Source: Bacillota bacterium (GTDB taxonomy: Bacteria > Bacillota > UBA4882 > UBA8346). From it: a stretch of DNA of 29,232 nt. The stretch is from contig JAEYRX010000102.1 of assembly GCA_023435225.1 (NCBI GenBank), forward strand, positions 1 to 29,232. Direction: 5' to 3'. Below, in pieces: positions 23,353 to 29,232 of this stretch (the first letter of the stretch is position 1; every line of letters begins with the position of its first letter). The position numbers and the translations under genes were made by a program. The notes under the pieces were generated by a model that was not told where the DNA came from, made no database searches, and saw nothing but the letters and a program-made list of their open reading frames with translations.

Positions 23353-24378
23353 CTATTCCTTCACTTTCGCCAATTTCAACTCTTCCAAAACCTGATTCAA
23401 TAATTTCAAGTCATATATTTTAGACAAATCCAGCTGCTTCTTTCCCAAAAACCCAAGTTCAAATGCATGATTGGCCGATTCAATCAAGCTTGATTGTAAT
23501 GGGTCATAAGTTAATTCAAATCTGCTGAAAGCTTGTTTAATTACCTCATCCGGCAAGGGCTTTCCGGTTATTTTTTTGATCTCCGCATTAACTAATTTTT
23601 CCGCTAAATCAGGATTATCATTTAATCTCCGGGTTAACACCACATGAGCCTTTAGCCACTTCTTTACTATATTCGACCGTTGGTGCAAAAACTTTTGACT
23701 GACGATAATATTGGCCGTTACAAACTTTTGATCCCGCCAAATACTGCGCTCATCAAGTAATAGATTTCCTCCTGCTTCAACAATCAAACGACTTACCCAT
23801 GGCTCAACCGTCCAGGCTCCGTCGATCTGCTTTTTCATGAACATTAACAACTGGTCCGGGTTGGGGATCGGTATTACCTCAACCGCACCGCCTTGCTCCC
23901 GTAACTTTAAACCGTTGGCTTTCAAAAAATACCTTAAAGAAACATCTTGAGTGTTACCCAGTTGCGGGGAAGCAATTTTTAAACCATTCAATTGTTCAAT
24001 TTTTATAACCCCAAGTTCCTGCCGGACTACTAAACCAGCTCCACCACTAGCCGCTCCGGCAATAATCCTTAATAATGCACCTTTAGTTTTAATAAACCCG
24101 TTAATTGCCGGGTTTGGTCCCACATAAGCCAAATCCAACTGCCCGGACATCATGGCTTCAATAACCGAAGGCCCCGCATTAAAAATAAATGTTTTAATAT
24201 CGATACCTTTGCCCAACTCTTTTTGAAAACTGCCGTCAGACATCCCCACCAAAGCTTGCCCATGAGTAATATTAGGAAAATACCCAACCCTGATTGTCTC
24301 TTTCTTACTATCCCCCACCCCGAATACCAGGACCAAAATAATGAAAAACAAAAGTACCCCCATAAAAACCCTTTTCAA
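23353..24378 (-). CDS. ABC transporter substrate-binding protein, SsuA/TauA type
   Basis: A 341-residue periplasmic-binding-protein fold of the sulfonate/taurine/nitrate class (NMT1/THI5-like). Family features are IRVGYFPNITHGQALVGM near the start, GPSVIEAMMSGQLDLAYVGPNPAI, and DGAWTVEPWVSRL in the second lobe. The N terminus has one strong hydrophobic segment, MGVLLFFIILVLVFGVG, but no lipobox cysteine, so it is either secreted into a periplasm or membrane-anchored by that helix. I chose the TTG at 24378 because AAGGAGG lies nine bases before it; the ATG eight codons upstream places that site inside the gene. No permease or ATPase gene is adjacent, so it is an orphan in this window and the ligand is unknown. 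Confidence 0.82.
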   Translation of the reverse strand: MKRVFMGVLLFFIILVLVFGVGDSKKETIRVGYFPNITHGQALVGMSDGSFQKELGKGIDIKTFIFNAGPSVIEAMMSGQLDLAYVGPNPAINGFIKTKGALLRIIAGAASGGAGLVVRQELGVIKIEQLNGLKIASPQLGNTQDVSLRYFLKANGLKLREQGGAVEVIPIPNPDQLLMFMKKQIDGAWTVEPWVSRLIVEAGGNLLLDERSIWRDQKFVTANIIVSQKFLHQRSNIVKKWLKAHVVLTRRLNDNPDLAEKLVNAEIKKITGKPLPDEVIKQAFSRFELTYDPLQSSLIESANHAFELGFLGKKQLDLSKIYDLKLLNQVLEELKLAKVKE

Positions 24379-24470
24379 CAGCCGACTCCTCCTTGTAATC
24401 ATTGGTGCTATATCCTATGTAAATACTAAGCAAAAAGCGCTAAAACCGAAAGTTCTTTATATCTTTTTCG

Positions 24471-24560
24471 CGCCTTCGTGTGTTTCGTGGTTCGTTTTCT
24501 TTTTCGGGGTATAAATTCATATTTTTAACCACGGAAAGTCACGAAAACGAAAACACACAA
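24471..24560. repeat. CACGAAA-type inverted repeat
   Basis: CCTTCGTGTGTTTCGTGGTT (24473 on) and AACCACGGAAAGTCACGAAA (24527 on) form imperfect inverted arms around an AT-rich centre. Related tracts are near 1689, 20835 and 23265. No gene in this 260-bp gap. Confidence 0.5.
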
Positions 24561-24638
24561 AAAAACCGCATGTTAAACAAATTAACACCCGGTCCCATTC
24601 AATCCAAATATGTTTTTAATTGCTAATCCTCAATTTTC

Positions 24639-25748
24639 TTACTCTCCCAATAACCTATACACCTTTTCCGACTCATCCCGTTCCAGCGTTTCCTGGATAT
24701 ATGTTTGAGTATATTCATCCGACGTTAAGTTAAGCCGTACCGGTTCATCCAGCTTTTGCAGGTTGGAATCAAATAAGATTTTAATATCGGGTCTAAATGG
24801 AGCTCCATGGTTTATACCAACTACCCGGGCAACTTCTCCGGTATTCAAACGGACAAAACTACCAATCGGATATATAGCCATACTGGCAATAAAGGCTTTT
24901 AATACTTTTATCTCGAATAAATGGGAATCACCCAATAAGGTCTTTAATGCTTCATAAGGAGTAAACCTTTTCCGGTGTTTACGTGGTGAGATACAAGCAT
25001 CATAGACATCGGCCACGGCAATAATCTTTCCATATAAGCTAATCTCCGGTCCTTTTAGTCCATTGGGATAGCCACTGCCGTTAATCCTTTCATGGTGTTG
25101 CCGAATCCCTTGCAAAACCTCTGCGGAAAAATCACTTCCGGATAGCATGTCACAAGAGTAATCGGGATGTTTCTTTATCTCAAACCATTGTTCTTGGGTT
25201 AATGTATTACTTTGATCATAAAGGGAACGGTCAATTTTGATCATTCCAAAATCATGGAGTAAAGCAGCCATTCCCAAATCCTTCAATTCATCATCATTTA
25301 ACCTAAGTTCCCTACCGATAATTAAAGATAAAATACAGACATTTACTACATGAGAATATAGATAATGATCAAATGTTTTTAAATGACTTAAATTCAGTAA
25401 AACATTAGAATTTAAATCTATTTGACTCTCAATATCCCCTACCATCCCTCGAAGCAGAAATGAATCAGCCTCTTTGAAATCCGTTGAGTTCATAATATTT
25501 TGAGTTATGCCTATCACCCGATCATGAGCGGCGGAAATTTTCGGAGCTAACAGAGCTTCTTGTTGCTCTTTAAAATTAGGGTGAACCTCTTCTACCAATA
25601 CTTCAGTTAATCCCCAAAACTTCAATTTGGTAATTAGTTCCGTAGTTAAAGTAGTCCCCTCATTTAACATTAAAACTCCGTTTTCCTGGAAAACATCTTT
25701 GGCTAGAACCATTCCAGGAACTAAAGTGGAGATTTTAACGGACTTCAT
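24639..25748 (-). CDS. HD-GYP domain protein, probable cyclic-di-GMP phosphodiesterase
   Basis: A 369-residue cytoplasmic protein. The N-terminal about 60 residues (ISTLVPGMVLAKDVF...GVLMLNEG) resemble the small domain that precedes many HD-GYP enzymes. The HD-GYP core runs from about 125 to 290: H165-D166 (LLHDFG), H194, H218-H219-E220 and NGSGYP, with D247 in AVADVYD, so all expected metal ligands are present. The C-terminal about 75 residues (LNTGEVARVV) form a PilZ-like or SH3-like tail. GGGGGA lies eight bases before the ATG. It is 62 bp after the CheX-like gene in the same direction. Hydrolysis of cyclic-di-GMP is the family activity; neither target nor sensor input is visible. Confidence 0.88.
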   Translation of the reverse strand: MKSVKISTLVPGMVLAKDVFQENGVLMLNEGTTLTTELITKLKFWGLTEVLVEEVHPNFKEQQEALLAPKISAAHDRVIGITQNIMNSTDFKEADSFLLRGMVGDIESQIDLNSNVLLNLSHLKTFDHYLYSHVVNVCILSLIIGRELRLNDDELKDLGMAALLHDFGMIKIDRSLYDQSNTLTQEQWFEIKKHPDYSCDMLSGSDFSAEVLQGIRQHHERINGSGYPNGLKGPEISLYGKIIAVADVYDACISPRKHRKRFTPYEALKTLLGDSHLFEIKVLKAFIASMAIYPIGSFVRLNTGEVARVVGINHGAPFRPDIKILFDSNLQKLDEPVRLNLTSDEYTQTYIQETLERDESEKVYRLLGE

Positions 25749-25810
25749 TAGATCAATCCCCCAAAGAATACACTATTGAGAAAATTTTGATAAGGAACAT
25801 ATTTTTTGTA

Positions 25811-26281
25811 CTATTGATCGGCTTCCCGTAAGGCTACATAAATAGTAATTTCACCTAAATCGGTAATTACCGGTATTACAAGAATCTGGAGATCCTTTAT
25901 TGATACTTTAACTTCTTTACCCATAAATAAAGAGGGCGGAGTGATATTACAGCAAAATCCATTATTCCCTAATTCAGTGGCGGCATTACCCGTAATAATA
26001 TTTCCCAATTCACTGATGGCGCTCTTCCCAATCTCATCAAAATCTTCTACCGGCATACCCATTAACATCGTTGAAGCAAGTTTTTGAGCCGTATCAGTTG
26101 ACATACAATAAATGACTTGGCCCAAAATATCACCGGTTACTCCAATAACGGTGTTAACGTCTTTCCCTTCGATCGGCGATGCGGTTAAACTTAATTTCCC
26201 CTTATTTACCTTTGTTTTACCGACCTTCTCCAAGACCATAAATGCTGCTGACACGAATGGATTGATGAATTCGACTTTCAT
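25811..26281 (-). CDS. CheX-like chemotaxis phosphatase
   Basis: A 156-residue member of the CheC/CheX/FliY family. The catalytic pair is at E91 and N94 in SAISELGNIITGNAAT, and the symmetrical beta-sheet pattern (LILVIPVITDLGEITIYVAL) is that of CheX, which dephosphorylates CheY-P. GGGAGGG lies seven bases before the ATG. Together with the HD-GYP gene it suggests a small cyclic-di-GMP/response-regulator module. No CheY or flagellar gene is in the window, so it may serve another response regulator. Confidence 0.85.
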   Translation of the reverse strand: MKVEFINPFVSAAFMVLEKVGKTKVNKGKLSLTASPIEGKDVNTVIGVTGDILGQVIYCMSTDTAQKLASTMLMGMPVEDFDEIGKSAISELGNIITGNAATELGNNGFCCNITPPSLFMGKEVKVSIKDLQILVIPVITDLGEITIYVALREADQ

Positions 26282-26434
26282 TGAGGTTCCCTCCCGGCTT
26301 CAACTATATACTATTAATTACATTATCTATTTAAATTTCGGCAAACTTTAGTAATTTCCTGCTAAATATGTCTAATTAAGTTCTTATTTCAACTCTATAC
26401 ATATCCCCATTTAATATATCGGGATAAAATCTCC

Positions 26435-26473
26435 AAAAAATAAGCCGGAATTATAAATTCCAGCTTATTTTTT
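26435..26473 (-). terminator. clpC terminator
   Basis: AAATAAGC-C-GGAATT and its near-complement AATTCC-A-GCTTATTT with a short loop, followed by a T run on each strand. It lies about 40 bp beyond the clpC stop and ends that operon; it may also work in the other direction. Confidence 0.82.
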
Positions 26474-26510
26474 ATTCTATTATCAGGTTGCCTTCAAAGT
26501 ATACTTGATA

Positions 26511-28946
26511 TTATACCATTTCGAAACTGATAACATCCTCTTTAATCTGGGCTTTGATTGTCTTTCCGGGAGAAAGATTTCCTTTCAATAATTCTTCCGA
26601 TAATGGATTTTCAATTAAACGCTGGACAGCGCGGCGTAAAGGTCGTGCTCCAAAAATAGGATCATATCCTTCTTTAGCCAGAAACTCCTTGGCTTCTCCG
26701 GTAACTTCCAAACTAAGTCCCTTTTCGGTTAATTGTTTGACAACCGGTTTAAGCATCAAATCGACTATTTCCTTTATCTCTTCCTTAGTTAAAGCATGGA
26801 ATACAATAACCTCATCTACCCGGTTCAAAAATTCGGGTCTAAAAGTCCGTTTCAACTCCTCCAGAACTTTTCCCTTCATCTTCTGATAATGGTCGTTCTC
26901 TTCATCCCGGGAGATTTGAAAACCGATAGTACCCTGCCGTTCAATTAAATTGGCGCCTACGTTAGAGGTCATTACAACCACCGTATTCCGGAAATCAATA
27001 GTACGGCCGTGAGAATCGGTCAACCGGCCATCCTCCAAAACTTGCAGTAAGATATTGAATACTTCCGGGTGCGCTTTTTCAATCTCATCCAGTAACACTA
27101 CCGAATATGGTTTCCGCCGGACTCTCTCCGTCAACTGACCTCCTTCTTCAAATCCCACATATCCGGGAGGTGAGCCAACCAGTCTTGATACGGTGTGCCT
27201 TTCCATATATTCCGACATATCAATCCGGACCACCGCATTCTCATCTCCAAACAATGCTTCGGCTAAAGCTCTAGCCAATTCGGTTTTCCCAACTCCGGTC
27301 GGTCCCAAAAAGATAAATGAACCAATCGGTCGTTTCGGATCTTTTAATCCGGCCCTGGCCCGGCGTACTGCTTTGGAGATAGCCACCACCGCCTCATCCT
27401 GCCCTATTACGCGTTGATGTAATACTTCTTCCATCTTTAACAAACGTTCGGTCTCTTCCTGTTTCAACCGGGAAACCGGAACTCCGGTCCAACTGGAAAC
27501 GATATTGGCAATATCTTCTTCAGTAACTGTCGGTTCATCCATACTACGCTTATTCTTCCATTCATTACGAAGGTTATCTAATTGCTGACGTAGTTTTTGT
27601 TCTTTATCCCTTAGTTCGGCGGCTTTTTCAAATTCTTCATTTTTTATGGCCGCTTCTTTCTCCTGTTGCATTAAGTTCACCTGATCCTCCAAATCTTTCA
27701 AATCAGGCGGGGTAATGGTAGTCTTAAGTCTCACTTTGGAAGCCGCTTCATCAACCAGATCAATGGCTTTATCAGGTAAAAACCGATCGGTGATATACCT
27801 GTCCGACATATTCACCGCCGCTTTAATCGCTTCATCAGTAATTTTCACCCGGTGATGAGCCTCATAGCGATCCCGTAATCCTTTAAGAATCTGCTCCGTT
27901 TCTTCTTTAGTCGGCTCTCCCACCTTAATAGGTTGAAACCTTCTTTCCAAAGCCGCATCTTTCTCAACATGCTTACGGTACTCATCTAAAGTAGTAGCAC
28001 CGATACATTGCAGCTCTCCCCGGGCCAAAGCCGGTTTTAAGATATTGGCGGCATCGATTGCTCCTTCAGCTGCTCCGGCTCCAATTAAGGTATGCATCTC
28101 ATCGATAAAAATGATTACGTCTCCGGCATTCCGGATCTCTTCCATGACTTTTTTCATCCGTTCTTCAAATTCACCACGGTACTTGGAACCGGCCACCATC
28201 GAGCCCATGTCCAGGGAAACTACCCGTTTATTTCGCAATATTTCCGGGACTATACCCTTAATAATTTTTTGGGCTAAACCTTCAGCGATGGCAGTTTTAC
28301 CCACCCCAGGTTCGCCAATTAGAACCGGGTTATTTTTGGTCCGGCGGGATAATACCTGGATTACCCTTTCAATCTCATTTTCCCGTCCAATCACCGGATC
28401 CAACTTCCCAATCTTGGCTAGTTCAGTTAAATCCCTGCCAAACTGATTTAAAGTAGGCGTTTTACTACTCCCTCTATTGCTGCTGCCCGATTGGTCCGGA
28501 AAAATACCGCCACTGCCACCTAATAAGCTTATAACTTCTTTTCTAACCTTATCCAGGTCGGCTCCCAGATTTTTTAAAACTTGAGCGGCAACCCCTTCAC
28601 CTTCTCTGATTAAACCCAACAAAATATGCTCGGTTCCGACATAATTATGTCCCAATTGTCTACCTTCATCTACCGCCAGTTCCAAAACTCTTTTAGCCCG
28701 TGGAGTAAAAGGTATCTCCCCAAAAGGATTGGTTTCGCCGGTTCCGATGATTTTTTCAACTTCCTGCCGGATTTTTTCCAATTTTATGCCCAAGGCCTCT
28801 AAAGCTTTGGCAGCTATGCCTTCTCCTTCAGTAAGCAATCCTAATAATAAATGCTCGGTTCCCACCACATTATGTCCCAATCTGGCCGCTTCCTGTTGAG
28901 CCAGATATACTACTTTTCTTGCTCTTTCGGTAAATCGTTCAAACAT
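26511..28946 (-). CDS. clpC: ClpC, AAA+ unfoldase of the Clp protease
   Basis: An 811-residue HSP100 protein that feeds substrates to ClpP. It has two N-terminal Clp-N repeats (1-75 and 76-145, each with the VGTEHLLLGL type motif), AAA-1 with Walker A GEPGVGKT at 211-218, a middle UVR-like segment (EEFEKAAELRDKEQKLR), then AAA-2 with GPTGVGKT near 545. The C-terminal D2 carries RPLRRAVQRLIENPL. A GTG three codons upstream would overlap its own ribosome site, so I take the ATG at 28946, eight bases after GGGAG. It follows the mcsB gene in the usual order, although about 100 bp with a repeat tract separate them; no CtsR site is visible inside the window. Confidence 0.96.
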   Translation of the reverse strand: MFERFTERARKVVYLAQQEAARLGHNVVGTEHLLLGLLTEGEGIAAKALEALGIKLEKIRQEVEKIIGTGETNPFGEIPFTPRAKRVLELAVDEGRQLGHNYVGTEHILLGLIREGEGVAAQVLKNLGADLDKVRKEVISLLGGSGGIFPDQSGSSNRGSSKTPTLNQFGRDLTELAKIGKLDPVIGRENEIERVIQVLSRRTKNNPVLIGEPGVGKTAIAEGLAQKIIKGIVPEILRNKRVVSLDMGSMVAGSKYRGEFEERMKKVMEEIRNAGDVIIFIDEMHTLIGAGAAEGAIDAANILKPALARGELQCIGATTLDEYRKHVEKDAALERRFQPIKVGEPTKEETEQILKGLRDRYEAHHRVKITDEAIKAAVNMSDRYITDRFLPDKAIDLVDEAASKVRLKTTITPPDLKDLEDQVNLMQQEKEAAIKNEEFEKAAELRDKEQKLRQQLDNLRNEWKNKRSMDEPTVTEEDIANIVSSWTGVPVSRLKQEETERLLKMEEVLHQRVIGQDEAVVAISKAVRRARAGLKDPKRPIGSFIFLGPTGVGKTELARALAEALFGDENAVVRIDMSEYMERHTVSRLVGSPPGYVGFEEGGQLTERVRRKPYSVVLLDEIEKAHPEVFNILLQVLEDGRLTDSHGRTIDFRNTVVVMTSNVGANLIERQGTIGFQISRDEENDHYQKMKGKVLEELKRTFRPEFLNRVDEVIVFHALTKEEIKEIVDLMLKPVVKQLTEKGLSLEVTGEAKEFLAKEGYDPIFGARPLRRAVQRLIENPLSEELLKGNLSPGKTIKAQIKEDVISFEMV

Positions 28947-28979
28947 AGAGTTCACTCCCTATCACATTTAAGTTATATA

Positions 28980-29066
28980 GGCGCGAGGCGACAGGCGAAA
29001 GTAAAAAAAATAATATTTATCAAGCCTTACACAATACCCTTTCGCCTCTAGCCTTTAGCCTTTCCA
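28980..29066. repeat. 7-bp tandem repeats between mcsB and clpC
   Basis: Plus strand: GCGAGGC-GACAGGC-GAAAG (28982-29000) and, 45 bp on, CTTTCGC-CTCTAGC-CTTTAGC-CTTT (29039-29062), which are partly complementary to each other. The period is seven bases. They occupy most of the spacer that separates clpC from mcsB. Confidence 0.55.
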
Positions 29067-29074
29067 CTGTATTT

Positions 29075-29232
29075 CTATACAATTTTCAACTTATCCCTCA
29101 CTACTGAAGCCCGATAATAATCTCTTTCAGCTGGGGAGAGCTCTTTTCCGATAATCTTTTGCAGAATTGAAGATCTTATTATAAACATCAATTCTTTAAT
29201 CACCGATTTATCATTTACCGGTATTATACCCA
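29075..29232 (-). CDS. mcsB: Protein arginine kinase McsB, C-terminal end (partial)
   Basis: The last 52 codons of a gene that runs off the window. The peptide ELMFIIRSSILQKIIGKELS followed by PAERDYYRASVVRDKL matches the conserved McsB tail (NELM...QP..LQK..GKELSPEERD..RA..IR). McsB phosphorylates arginines on proteins that ClpC then unfolds, and mcsB-clpC order is usual in Firmicutes. The assignment rests on this tail and on the neighbouring clpC. Confidence 0.8.
   Translation of the reverse strand, partial: GIIPVNDKSVIKELMFIIRSSILQKIIGKELSPAERDYYRASVVRDKLKIV

Noticed and set aside
28045..28446. 133-codon plus-strand ORF
   Set aside because: Antisense shadow of clpC.

Overview
The window looks like a chromosomal segment of an AT-rich member of the Bacillota (Firmicutes). 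The evidence is a protein arginine kinase (McsB) tail followed by ClpC, strong AGGAGG-type ribosome sites, several TTG/GTG starts, an XylR-type ROK repressor and a FadR-like TetR operator. Two features hint at a diderm lineage: a signal-peptide protein that reads like an outer-membrane beta-barrel (3429-4595), and a substrate-binding protein with no lipobox cysteine (23353-24378). That is inference; the class cannot be fixed from this window. Every convincing gene is on the minus strand, so transcription runs from high to low coordinates.

Layout in transcription order (right to left): the mcsB 3' end and clpC; a CheX-like and HD-GYP signalling pair; an orphan SsuA/TauA-type binding protein; a two-gene unit made of a single-pass membrane protein and a short FtsH-like protease; a xylan-use operon (GH43 beta-xylosidase, MATE transporter, ROK repressor) with a clear promoter and operator; 1.2 kb of debris and palindromes; a UPF0175/DUF3368 toxin-antitoxin pair followed by a possible structured RNA; a lipoprotein with an InlB-like repeat; a TetR gene; a TetR-controlled catabolic operon (class III aminotransferase, tandem class II aldolase, FGGY kinase, MFS transporter); a HEPN-like small protein; the beta-barrel-like protein; and an AmmeMemoRadiSam pair (Memo-AMMECR1 fusion and radical SAM enzyme).

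Regulation is unusually readable. The TetR gene and the aminotransferase operon each have a sigma-A-like promoter with 17-bp spacing, and both carry the same 16-bp imperfect dyad, so TetR probably represses itself and the operon. The xylosidase promoter has a 33-bp dyad over its -35 box, and the ROK repressor is the last gene of that operon.

The intergenic DNA is crowded with small repeats: a GTTGAATT-ended palindromic element family, one copy of which contains four 43-bp hairpin repeats; a second MITE-like family (two copies, about 100 bp, 17-bp ends); an 86-bp hairpin tandem repeat; 7-bp tandem repeats of several sequences close to gene ends; and CACGAAA / ATCCGTGTNAATC tracts. No rRNA, tRNA, CRISPR array or intact transposase was seen. 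The least understood pieces are the TetR-controlled operon, the FtsH-like pair, the candidate structured RNA near 14.3 kb and the repeat array inside a palindromic element near 5.4 kb.
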